DNA of 64,000 nucleotides. It comes from Zelonia costaricensis (taxonomy: Eukaryota > Euglenozoa > Kinetoplastea > Trypanosomatida > Trypanosomatidae). The notes under the pieces were generated by a model, which saw only the letters and a program-made list of their open reading frames with translations, did no database searches and was not told the origin of the DNA. Both the position numbers and the translations under genes were made by a program. Of this stretch, positions 40,992 through 50,563 are shown one piece after another. Location of the stretch: NCBI GenBank assembly GCA_030849075.1, contig JASAOO010003486.1:1-64000 (forward strand), written 5' to 3'. How positions within the stretch are numbered: position 1 is the stretch's first letter; every line of letters starts with the position of its first letter.

Positions 40992-41648
40992 TCACTCGTG
41001 CAGCGAAACTCCAACCTGGGCAGCGCGGAGAACGCGGCTCTTCAGAGTGTAGCCGTCCTTGAGCACATTGGAGACAGTGTCCGCCGGGGCCTTCTCCGTT
41101 GGTGGCGTGCTCACAATTGCGTCGTGCACGTTGGGGTCAAACTTGGTGCCAACGGCGACACCCATCTTCTCGATGCCGTGCTTCCCGAGGTTCTTGATCA
41201 GCACCTTGTGGGAGAGCTTGACGCCGGTGAAAATCGATGTGAGCATCTTGTTCTCGTTGATTTCTGCCTCAGGGAATGTAGCAAAAGACTCGACACCTTT
41301 CTCAAGGGTGTCCGCAACCTCGAGCATGTCCTTTCCGAAAGCGGTGATCCCAAACAGCTTCGCCTTGTCAACGTCTTCGCGGCCGATGCGGCGCGCGTTC
41401 TCCGCATCCGCGGCACGGTACAGGATCTCCTTCTTAAGCTCCTCAATCTTCGCCTTCGCGTCCTCTAGCTCCTTCTCCAGCTTCTTCACGGTCGCCGCCG
41501 ACACGGCATCCTCAGGCCCCTTCTTCGCTTCTTTTTGTGCCTCTGCAGGCTTCTCTGTCTTACTCTCGGTCGAGCACCAGCGCTGGCTGGCGAAGGCCGC
41601 AACCGACGCGCGAGTAAAAACACCAGTGCGCAGAGAGAGTGCCCTCAT
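40992..41648 (-). CDS. MGE1: GrpE, mitochondrial Hsp70 nucleotide-exchange factor
   Basis: The 218-residue protein starts MRALSLRTGVFTRASVAAFA, a typical matrix presequence, followed by a Lys/Glu-rich linker. The long helix (about 55-95) contains ILYRAADAENARRIGRED. FGITAFGKDMLEVADTLEKGVESF is the core four-helix region. The beta-wing has MGVAVGTKFDPNVHDAIVSTPP and VSNVLKDGYTLKSRVLRAAQVGVS, all hallmark GrpE/Mge1 blocks. It drives ADP release from mitochondrial Hsp70 during import and folding, and in kinetoplastids it is relevant to kinetoplast maintenance. The length fits the family. Its divergent paralogue follows 0.9 kb downstream in the same polycistron. Confidence 0.93.
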   Translation of the reverse strand: MRALSLRTGVFTRASVAAFASQRWCSTESKTEKPAEAQKEAKKGPEDAVSAATVKKLEKELEDAKAKIEELKKEILYRAADAENARRIGREDVDKAKLFGITAFGKDMLEVADTLEKGVESFATFPEAEINENKMLTSIFTGVKLSHKVLIKNLGKHGIEKMGVAVGTKFDPNVHDAIVSTPPTEKAPADTVSNVLKDGYTLKSRVLRAAQVGVSLHE

Positions 41649-42147
41649 TGTTGTGGTTGGCTGCGCTGTCTTTTAGCTTGAAAGTGTGAAGCTAGTAGCA
41701 CTATGTATGCTGAAGCCAGGTGGAAAAGTAAGCTGTGTATTTTTGCTGCGTTGTGGTGGGTTGAGTTTTCTTTTCGGCGCGTGCAGATTCATTAGCGGTG
41801 AAAGTGACAAAGAAATTTGAACGGAAGAGGGACTGTGAAATATCTGATCCACTCAACAATTATTGCAAAGTCACAGGGCGCCGCCGAAACTCAGAGGTCG
41901 CGCGGAGCTAAACGCGCTGTGCCACCCGATGCCCAGCAACACTAATTTGACAGACATAGTGCGGCTTTTGAACAGAACACAGTTGTGTGACAGCTGCGCG
42001 CGCGGCACTTGCACAAGACCCGGCAAGATCTTTGAAGTCATTCCTTTTCTCTTCTTTTTTTTTTTTTTGGAAAGCTCGTACGCTCCATTGAGCGACTGCC
42101 ATGCTGGAGAGGTACCGACGCAAGCAAGCACAAGCAAAATGTGACGA
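41649..42147. other. intergenic spacer
   Basis: Spacer between the first gene of the minus array and GrpE. It has a 12-base T run near 42057. No gene is seen. Confidence 0.5.
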
Positions 42148-42984
42148 CTAGGGTGGGAGCAGCATGTCCAGTTCCCCGAGCTCAACGGGTGTCATCCACG
42201 ACTCCTTTCGCAAAAAGCACCAAGCGTAACGGAAGTGACGCATTTGATCTTTCGTGACAAAATCGGCGTTCCGAACCCCGATATCGGTGCGCTTCAAAAA
42301 CAGCGGGAGCGATGTCATGAAGGCATAGTTCAGCGTTTGAATTGAGATATCCGAGAAAAGCGGTGTACGGACCTGAGTCTTCTTATCCAAAACGGAGAGA
42401 GAAACTGAGGTGCCGCGGCAGTTGTACTGACACAGCACAGGTAAGATCGGCGGCTCATCCTTGAAAGAGGGGTCGCCCAGGCGTTTCTTGCTTTCGATTT
42501 GCAGCACTGAACAATTTTCGCCGTCAAAGAATTGCACTTCCCCTTTCGACATCGCCCCTTGCGAGATAGACCCGCACGCTTCGAACATCTCCGCCACCGG
42601 CGCTGAGCGATTTGCCGCGCCCCTCAGCTCACACAGAAGTCCGTCGCCCGGCTCAAGATGATCGAAGATCTTTAGCTGCAGCATGCCACCCGCGCTCGGC
42701 GCTAGGCTCCACGCCACCTCTAGACGCTCCAGCTCACGGAGAAACTCTTGCCAGGTCTCCATAAACAAAGGTTTCTGAACAAAGCCGTACCGGTCAAAAC
42801 ACATGTTCTTCGCGTCCTCGTCGTTTGCAACGTCAAAGACACGCGGCCGCGGATGTTGTTGCTGCTGCCTCCGGCGGCGGCGTCCGAAACGCGGCGTTGT
42901 CTCCGCGGTCGGCAGACTCGTCGAAGGACCGACAACGACATGCCGCGCGAGCCCGAAAGACAGCGGTGAAAAAAAGCGCCGCAT
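42148..42984 (-). CDS. conserved hypothetical, probably mitochondrial; first gene of the minus array
   Basis: The 278-residue protein starts MRRFFSPLSFGLARHVVVGP, a presequence-like N-terminus, then a short Arg/Gln run (RRRRRQQQQ). The remaining 210 residues are mixed alpha/beta without a recognised motif. The ATG at 42984 is favoured over the upstream one at 43071. A purine tract on the plus strand (43025-43039) gives a polypyrimidine tract in the transcript, and the first AG after it lies at 43011-43012, 27 bases before 42984, so the upstream ATG would be removed by trans-splicing. As the first gene beside the strand switch it should be the first unit of the leftward polycistron. Confidence 0.65.
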   Translation of the reverse strand: MRRFFSPLSFGLARHVVVGPSTSLPTAETTPRFGRRRRRQQQQHPRPRVFDVANDEDAKNMCFDRYGFVQKPLFMETWQEFLRELERLEVAWSLAPSAGGMLQLKIFDHLEPGDGLLCELRGAANRSAPVAEMFEACGSISQGAMSKGEVQFFDGENCSVLQIESKKRLGDPSFKDEPPILPVLCQYNCRGTSVSLSVLDKKTQVRTPLFSDISIQTLNYAFMTSLPLFLKRTDIGVRNADFVTKDQMRHFRYAWCFLRKESWMTPVELGELDMLLPP

Positions 42985-43010
42985 TCCGTATCTAGAACCA
43001 GGCCTCAAAG

Positions 43011-43039
43011 CTAACCCGATGCACGAGAAAAAGAAAAAA
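43011..43039 (-). promoter_or_regulatory. polypyrimidine tract and trans-splice acceptor deciding a start
   Basis: In the minus-strand transcript a TTTTTTCTTTTTCTC tract (43025-43039) is followed by the first AG at 43011-43012. This places the acceptor between the two candidate ATGs of the adjacent gene and supports the downstream one at 42984. Confidence 0.55.
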
Positions 43040-43519
43040 CATGGACGCGGAACAGAGAAAGTTGAAAGCATGTTCTGCTCATAGACACCACAGGCGGCGG
43101 AGTTGTCCCGGTCATCTCACGAGCTCGTGAAAACCGTTGCACCCTTGCTTGCTGCTCACCTTCAACGCGGGAGATGCTCCGGTCTCAACCACGGCTTTGC
43201 TCGGAGCCCGCTAAGGCTTCGTGCTCTTTCCATCAGCGGGGGTGTCTTTGTCGCGTTTGGCTCATTGCCGGCCGCCGAGCAAAAGCACGCGGCCACAGCA
43301 CCCCTGCACTAAAACGCCAAGGAAGAATGACCGCATGGTAAACAAACACACCCTCACGTTTTCCTTTAGCGACTACGCTCAACCTGGCGAATTGTGCGCC
43401 TTTGAAGGATTGAAGGCCTTTCCAGTGCTGCCGTTGCCACCCGTGTGCGGAAGCCAGGGGCACTGCAGGCCTCCCTTCCCCGCCTCAGCGACACCTCCCA
43501 GCGCGGCAATCGTCCTCCC

Positions 43520-43580
43520 CCCCCCCCCCGCCCGTTGAACACGCAGGGGCTGCCGACGGCGAAACCGCCCCCCCCCCCCC
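43520..43580. repeat. paired poly-C runs in the strand-switch region
   Basis: Two C homopolymers of about a dozen bases (near 43518-43529 and 43569-43580) flank a short mixed segment. They would be G runs on the minus strand, the direction of leftward transcription. Confidence 0.8.
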
Positions 43581-44807
43581 GCCCCCAAACCGTCACCGCT
43601 CCAAAACAGCGCAAACCACAGGAGGTCCATGTGACGTCTCAACGGCGCGAGGGTCTGCATCCCAGAAGCCTCGGAGAAAACTGATCTTGGAAACTGGCGC
43701 CCCTCTTTTTAGCGCAAGAAGGGGTTAACGGGAGCGTAAAAAGAGGTCCTCTCCTGATTTATGGCTGTCCCCCGCACGGAGGTAGCGACCAAGAGGCACC
43801 GACGCCGCCCCGACGGCCTCAAACCCGGTCTGGCAGCTGAGATCAAGGGGATACACTCACCAACTTTTGTGGACTCGGGGTCCTGTGGTCTAAAAAGGCC
43901 GCTTCACTTTCAGCTCCCACCCCGACTTGCCTCGCACCGTCGTCCGAGAAAGAGGCCCACTCTGCAAAGTGTGCCAGGAGCTTTAAACAACCCAAGCATC
44001 CCTTGCTCGGACAGGAAGGCTGAGTTGAGCCACCAAGGGGGGGGAGGGGGCGTCGCATTGATGACCGCACGACCCCCTTGACCCAGCGCACCCCTTCGAG
44101 GGCCTCCCGAAGCGCCCCCACCACACAACCGCCCGGCGAGCGCGCCTCCTTTCCAGAGACCTCAACCAGCCAGCCAGCCTAACTCCCTCAAAGAGCACCT
44201 TTGATTGCCCTAGCAGACGAGCCACTTCAGTGGTGGCCAGCACTTCTCCCTCAGACCGGTCACACCCCCCCACATACTCGCGAAGTGCAACCACTGCCCC
44301 GAAGAAGGCGACCCACATGGCCAAAAGCTACTCGCGGTGGTGTCTGATATGCCTGCGCGCCGCACCCCCCGGCATGAAGCGCACTTCCCCTCGCCTTCGC
44401 GGCGTTTTGGGGCTTTGGCAGGAGCCATGCCACGGTGCTCACCAAGGGAAAAACAAGCGAGACCACCGCAATCAACCAACGATCCCCCAATCTAGTTCAC
44501 CGACGGCCTTCTTGGAACGTCTCCTGGTTGCCTTTTTTCCGCCCCCCCCCACCATCCCGAAGACGCTATACTTCACCAATGCCGAGTGTTCCCTTCTTTT
44601 GTGCCCATCTTTTGCCCCACCCCCACCCAAGCCTGCTTTTTTTTCCGTCGCGCCCCCGCCCAAAAAAACAAAAGCCCCCTTGTCCGTTTGCTTAGAAACC
44701 GCGTTGGCGTTTTTCTTCCACCATGCCGCTTGCAGAATTCTGTGTGGCTGCCCCCCCACTGCCTTGTGCCACACGCTGCGGTTAGCCGCCCCGCCCCCCC
44801 CGCCGTG

Positions 44808-44840
44808 ACGCCCGCCCCCCCCCCCCNCCCACCCCCACCC
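44808..44840. repeat. C-rich tract containing the window's only ambiguous base
   Basis: A C-dominated tract includes a single N at 44827. The repeat length around it is likely uncertain or collapsed in the assembly. Confidence 0.9.
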
Positions 44841-47800
44841 GCGAGCCAAAGCCCCGACAGAAACAAAGAGCACCCACGCTCTGGCGCGCGGTCGCTGCAG
44901 CGGTCTTCAAGGGTGCGGCCGCTTGGGTGAAAGAGATCTGACGCGACCATAGTCGCCAAGACAGCCAGTGATGGGTGACATTCGCCGCGGTCGGTTCACG
45001 AACCCCCACCCCACCAGCCATAAACCATGGCTTTCCTACAGAAAAGAAACACCCCTGACGCGGACGACACCGGCCCAAGGGCACGACATATCCGCCTCAT
45101 TCGCAGAAACTGTTCCTCACCACGAGGTGCGCCACCAACACTCCGTAGCCACAGATGATGCCCAGCACAATGCGCCACCCACCCTCGAAAGCAGCCTCCC
45201 GCCGCCGCGGCTGCCGAAAACATGTATCGCGAGCTGGATGACGAATCAGCAAAAAGTGGTTCACCCCGGTCTTCTCTCGCTCGGGAACTCCTTATGGATC
45301 CGTCGACCATATCAGTTGATTGCTGTTGTTTGCACCTCGCGATGTAGCAATGAAAGTGGGGGAGGAGGGGGGCTAAAGCGCGTTGCAGCGATCGGAGCTA
45401 ACAACGGGAAGAGAGTATAACAGCAGCAATCTTCCCCGAATGTGGTGAAAACTCCGCTTCGCCCACCAGCAGAGTTGGGGGAACCGCCGACCCCCTTCCC
45501 ACCGCCGTAAAGGTGCTCTTCCTAAGGCTGGGCGGGGCGGGACGCCGGCACCTACGAGCCGTGGGGGTGCGCAAACCAGTCTGTTGGCGGCCGGCTTTGA
45601 GAAACCACGCTGCCGTCCCGACGGCAACCGCGAACGCGGGGTGGCCTTGGCCCTAGGGTGGGCTGAAAAACCAGAGCCGGACCGCAACCGGAGGAGTACT
45701 ACTACCCGGGGATGTTTTTTCATGCTCTGGGAGAAATTAGAGGTGTCTCTTGCCGCTTCGTTTCCAAATGCCGCGGTGCTGGGGGGGGGAGGGGGCTGGC
45801 GAAGAAAGGGGGGATAAAACCCCCCTGCGTCGGAAGCCCGTCCCCTGCATGGCCGGGGTTGGGACCATTGTCAAAAAGCCCCACGCAGGGGATCACCTCC
45901 GACGCTCCTTTCACCGGGACGCAGACGGTTCTGACGCACTCCCGTGACCTGCAGGGGGGCCGGGGGCCGCGGGCGGTCGGGCGAATCGCCTCTGGCGGCC
46001 GGCGGCGGGGCGGTGGGGGTGGCCTCGGCACAGGGTCCGTCGGTGAAGCTAGGGACTGCCCGCGCCCTTCCCCTGCCGAGGCCCCCGCCCACCCCCGCCC
46101 CCAAAAAGCCAACCGGCTGCCCAGCGGCAAAGGGGATCCCGTGCAGAAAGGTATCTGGCTCACCTGGGGTCCGCGTTGGGTTTCGGGCACCTGCGGGGCG
46201 TTCCCCCAGGCACCTTCGAGGTACGCCACCCCATCCGGCCCCCATGCGCCCTTCGCTTTTCTGAAAGATGTTTGGGTGGCCTCAGGGAGACCTCATCGCG
46301 GTAGCAAACAGACCAGCTCACACCCCCGGCGGACCCGGGATGGGTTCGTGGCGGCGCGCCCTCCTGTTGCCAACCCCCACCCGAAGCTTCTCCAAAGCAC
46401 CGGCGTCCCGCGCGGGTTCGAGGCTGGGTCTCTACGAGGGCGGCGGTGGCCGTCTGGCTCCGCGACGCTGACACTGGAAGTCCCCGGTGCGCGACGAAAA
46501 GAATCCGAAGCCACTACGCGGGGGGTTCGCGGCTTGTAAGGGGCCGGATGGTTTTTCGGCAACCGCTTTCCGAGGAACCCTCGACTTGAGCCCTTGGACA
46601 TCCGACGTTTCAAAAAAGGTGTACCGCGGGGATGGGGAATGGGGGACACACTTGAACTTTCTGCAGAAATTCCGCAAGCGCTCAGGGTGGTGCGCTGGTG
46701 GTTTGCCAGTTCCGCTTGCGAAGCCTCCTGCCGGTGTGTCGCGGCAGGTGGGCGCGGCAGGGTTTGCGGGGGCTCGGCCATGGCAACCAAGCGGGGGTCG
46801 GGCTTCTGAAATGAGCATGGCCAGCGGTGCCGTGCGGTGTGACGCGCACTTGCCCCCACCGATGCCGCATTCCCGCCCCCGCGAAGGCACCGCGGCTTGC
46901 GGCACCGGCATAGCTACCATCTCCCCGCACCGGGGCGCGACAGTGCACCTTATCTGGCGCTTCCATGTCGCTTTGGGTGTTGCTGTCTCCTTGTGGGTCC
47001 TTCGCGTGTCCAACGGCGGCCCTGGGGAAAAGTGGTGGCTGCCGCCGTTTTTCTCTTCGCAATTGGGGTCTCTGGTGTCGCCGTGCGCAGCCCCAGGTGG
47101 GCCGCCGGGGCGCCTGTGTTTCACAGGTTTTGGGTGTCCGTTGGGTTGGGGCAGCGCTGAGACCCCGGGAAAAACGCCTGTTGACCTGGGGAAGTGCGCT
47201 TCTTCACCGCGCCGCCCCCCGCTGGGGCCGGGTTCTCGTGGGCCCCGGCCGCCTTCCGTGGTGGGGCTGGGCTCACCCCCCCCCCCCGGGGTTGGTGGGG
47301 TGGGTGGCCCCGCGCGGCTTTTTGCTGTCGCGGAGAGCCCCCCCCCGGAACCCCCAAAACGCAAAGCCGCACGGCCGATGGTCCATGCGAGCCGGGGTTC
47401 GCTGCCACGACTTGTGAGTGGCCCTTCTTTGCACCTGGTGTTCTGCGGTCGAAAAACGACCTCCCGCCTGGGCAGGGCCTCGTGTGTGCTTCCCAGAAAC
47501 GGTCTCAGAGTTAGGCTGACAACGCAAAGGGGCTGGGCCCTCCAACTGAAAAAAAACCGCAGGCCAACGTCTCCAGGGTTCTGTGCTTCGCTGGCGTTTC
47601 GGGGATGGTGGTGGCTGTTCCCTCTCGGCGGGGCAAATGGGTCGCTGGAAGCTCACCTCGCGGGCGTCTTGCGATTGCAAAATACAAGGCGGGTGTGGCG
47701 GGTTTGAGCCGGCCCCCTGCAAGACTCGGGGTCCTTTGACGTGACAAAGCTCGGTGCGGGATGGCTGGTCGCCCTTGGCGAGGAGCTTGCTCGCTGGTAG

Positions 47801-48302
47801 GTGGTTTTCTTCGGCTTGAAAAAGGAGGGCTGCGGTCTTCACCGCACCGAGGGCAGAAAAGTGGTCTGACAGGTTTTGTCGGCTTCATCGCCGCCAGAAG
47901 GGCGAGCTGACTTGTACAGTGCTGCCGGTTCGGCGAAGCCCTCCAGGAAAGGGCTGATTTTTTAGAAATACACGTGTTGGTGGCTGCCAGTGAAGCGCAG
48001 ACGGCGTCTTTGTCTTTCCACTCACAAAAGAGTGCAAGCGAGCAAGCAGTAATGCCAAACAGAATATCGACCCCAAGGCTGGGTTTCCTCGGGCTCGATG
48101 CAGGTTATCATGTCCTTCTACGGGCATGAAAGTAGTCTCCAGGGGCTTGGCAGCTGGACCTTTGTTCCCCAGGGTCCCAGGAGAGCGGAGGAGCATGCAC
48201 TCGTTCAACACTCTCTCTCAAAAAAAAAAAAAAACTCCTCCTTTGTGATTTCATGTCGTTATTGAGTGCTCAGAGGCGACAGTAGCCATACAAAGTTGCA
48301 AA

Positions 48303-49934
48303 ATGGAAACGGTCACGTTTCTCAAAGAAAACGCATTGCGCTTGGTTGAAAACGGCCAAGCGGCCAGCGCTCTGCACTTGGTCGAGATTCTGTGCGAGCT
48401 GGAGCCTAGCAGCGAGGAGTGGTGCTCCCTGAAGGTGCGCTGCTTGTTCGACCTGCGCGAGTTTGACAGCGTGCTGAAGCTAGCTAGGCGCTTTGGACCT
48501 GCATGCGAGCAAAACGGCGAGATCGCTTTGCTGGCGATGAAGGCGGCCTTCGAGCTGGGCGATCTTAAAGTGTGCGTCCAGTACGCCGTGACACTCATCC
48601 ACGCCGACTCGTCCAAAGTTGTTGCCATGTGCTTTGTCGCCAAGGTCGCAGAGCTTTCTGGCGACGCCGCGAAGGCCGTGCGCTACTACAAGATGGCCCT
48701 CGAGTCTGACCCGTTCTGCGGAGAAGCGTTCACCGCCTTACTCGAGCGCCACCTCCTCGACCGGTGGGAAATGCTGAGAGTAATTGACTCTCTGCGTATT
48801 CCCGAACACGCTGCGGTCTACAAAAGCGCTTTGAGGGCCCGCCTCGGCCTTGATGTGGCAGTGCCGTCTCTCGCCGGCGTACCCCGCACCCTTGTGCTGC
48901 TAGCAGGGGCGAAGCGAGAGTACGAGAGTAATAATCTGCGTCAAGCGCTTTCCCTCACAAACGAAGTTCTCGAGGCGGAGCCCTATCACCGCGAAACGCT
49001 CTGCCTGCACCTCTGCATACTCGTGGACTCCAAAGCAACCCCGTTGCTTTTCGAAAAGGCACAGTTCCTGTCCAAGAACAAGTCTTACACAGAGCTTGCC
49101 GTCTACGCAATTGGCTGCTTCTACTACTCTTTGTCCAACTACGAACGCGCCGGACGGTACTTCAGTCGCGCCAGCGAGCTAGACTGCTATTTTGCCGAGG
49201 CGTGGATTGCGTACGGCCACTGCTACGCCAAACTCGAAGAGGGCGAGCAAGCCCTCAGCGTGTACCGTCGTGCCATGAGTTTTTTCCCAGGGCTGAACGC
49301 CTGCTCGACGTACGTCGGCATGCAGTACAGTCGCGTTCACCAGCGGTCCGTCGCCCGCTGTTTTTTTGAGGAGTCGCTGCGCAAGAACTCTTCGGACGCA
49401 CTCGTTCTCAACGAGCTCGGGGTGCTGGCACTAAACGAAGGCAACTCTGAGTACGCACTGGAGCTTTTCCAAAAAGCGTACGACAGTCTTCCCAACCGCG
49501 AAAACCCATCAGAGCACAGCGACTGCATTCTGTTCAACCTGGCCACAATGTACCGCAAGCTGCGGCGATACGAAGCTGCTATCGAGTATTACAATCAGTA
49601 CGTGCGAAGCCGCCCGAATGCAAGCCACGGGCATTGTGGCCTGGGCTTCACGTACCACTTGTCCGGCAACATCAAAGCTGCGATCCGCTGCTACCACACG
49701 GCCGAGAGCATAAAGCCAGATTCATTTTGTAGAGACCTCCTGCGGCGAGCTCTCGACCTCGAGTTCGGCACGCGCGGCCGGTTGTCGTGGGACTCCGAGA
49801 AGCCGTTTCCCTCTCCCTCCCCGGGCGACGTCTCATTTTCGACCGTTTCGCGTCGGCTCCGGTCAGAGTCGACCGTGGCGGACAGCTCGGCAGCGTCGCC
49901 GCCGCCAAGTGTGGGGCGAAGCTTAGATTTTTAG
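48303..49934 (+). CDS. CDC16: CDC16/APC6, TPR subunit of the anaphase-promoting complex
   Basis: The 543-residue protein is a tetratricopeptide solenoid. Repeats are seen throughout, most clearly from about 205 to 490 (ALSLTNEVLEAEPYHRETL, YERAGRYFSRASELDCYFAEAW, AIEYYNQYVRSRPNASHGHC, AIRCYHTAESIKPD). The block HGHCGLGFTYHLSGNIKAAI followed by AIRCYHTAESIKPD and FCRDLL is characteristic of CDC16/APC6. This subunit is part of the TPR lobe of the APC/C ubiquitin ligase, which drives mitotic exit. It is shorter than yeast and human CDC16 (about 620-840 residues). The last 60 residues are a Ser/Pro/Arg-rich disordered tail. It is the first gene of the plus-strand array; the ATG at 48303 follows several AG acceptors after a pyrimidine patch. 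Confidence 0.88.
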   Translation: METVTFLKENALRLVENGQAASALHLVEILCELEPSSEEWCSLKVRCLFDLREFDSVLKLARRFGPACEQNGEIALLAMKAAFELGDLKVCVQYAVTLIHADSSKVVAMCFVAKVAELSGDAAKAVRYYKMALESDPFCGEAFTALLERHLLDRWEMLRVIDSLRIPEHAAVYKSALRARLGLDVAVPSLAGVPRTLVLLAGAKREYESNNLRQALSLTNEVLEAEPYHRETLCLHLCILVDSKATPLLFEKAQFLSKNKSYTELAVYAIGCFYYSLSNYERAGRYFSRASELDCYFAEAWIAYGHCYAKLEEGEQALSVYRRAMSFFPGLNACSTYVGMQYSRVHQRSVARCFFEESLRKNSSDALVLNELGVLALNEGNSEYALELFQKAYDSLPNRENPSEHSDCILFNLATMYRKLRRYEAAIEYYNQYVRSRPNASHGHCGLGFTYHLSGNIKAAIRCYHTAESIKPDSFCRDLLRRALDLEFGTRGRLSWDSEKPFPSPSPGDVSFSTVSRRLRSESTVADSSAASPPPSVGRSLDF

Positions 49935-50563
49935 CCAAACTGGCGCAAAACCTCAAGAAGTGACATTGTTTTCTTTCGAGCTTTTCCGAGAAACGAGTTT
50001 TGCGGGCGGGATACGTTCTCGGTGGGTAAGGGGAGCTCTTCTCTCTCTATCTTGAGAACGGCAGCTGTAAAAAAGAGAAGGTACAACCTACTGTTTGTAC
50101 AACTTCAAGAGAGCACGGGAACAGGAAGGGAGGTGTTAGCGTGCGGCGCAGTGTTTCTGCTAGCTCTTCTCTCACACAGACATCTTCAAATTGCAACTCC
50201 GATTCTCGCTTCTCTACCTTCAGCTTTGCTGCTGCACCTGCCGCGCGTATCAAGTCGCTTGTCTGGGCTCTCTTTGAGCTGAAGGGTGCGACTGCCTAGC
50301 TTTGCTGGGAATCGGTTGCACGGGGTTTCTCTTTATGGAAGAGAGCCTACGCAGAAAACACACACACTCCAGCACAAACGTACGCTCACGAGCAGTTTTT
50401 TTATTTGGTGTGCTCTACGCTGCCAATCGCTCAGGAGAGTTTTTTAGCGTGTTTTTTGAGCCGTGCGACAGGCACAGCACACTAAGTGTGCGACTCTGTG
50501 TGGCGCACATCGCGCCGCCCTCGAGAGTTGAGCATCTGCTGCTTCTATTTTGCGTGGCTGACA
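49935..50563. other. intergenic spacer
   Basis: 3' UTR of CDC16 and leader of the next gene. It contains CT-rich tracts near 50040 and 50160. No gene is seen. Confidence 0.5.

Larger units (their letters stand above)
42985..48302. promoter_or_regulatory. divergent strand-switch region, expected bidirectional transcription start
   Basis: All genes to the left run on the minus strand and all genes to the right on the plus strand. In kinetoplastids such divergent switches are where RNA polymerase II starts both polycistrons, usually marked by acetylated H3/H4, H2A.Z and base J at the edges. The 5.3-kb stretch holds no credible gene. It is unusually rich in C and G homopolymers: C runs near 43520, 43570 and 44819; G runs near 44040, 45781 and 45954. 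C-rich plus strand dominates before about 45.2 kb (34 C versus 7 G in 43561-43620) and G-rich plus strand is common after (35 G versus 17 C in 45961-46020). Long open frames here follow from low A+T content and show no protein-like features. Confidence 0.8.

Noticed and set aside
43072..43664. Several short frames beside the first minus-strand gene
   Set aside because: They read through C homopolymers giving poly-Pro or poly-Gly and have no supporting context.
46415..46424. GGTTCGAGGC resembling a tRNA B box in the strand switch
   Set aside because: No matching acceptor, D or anticodon arms could be folded around it, and the trailing bases do not pair as a T arm.
45712..46539. A 275-codon plus-strand open frame in the strand-switch region
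   Set aside because: Same composition effect: low-complexity product with overlapping frames on both strands and no recognisable protein features.
46487..47707. A 406-codon plus-strand open frame in the strand-switch region
   Set aside because: It is Gly/Pro/Arg-rich with no domain-like blocks, overlaps an equally long minus-strand frame (46432-47364), and arises where A+T is scarce so stops are rare. No splice-acceptor context was convincing.
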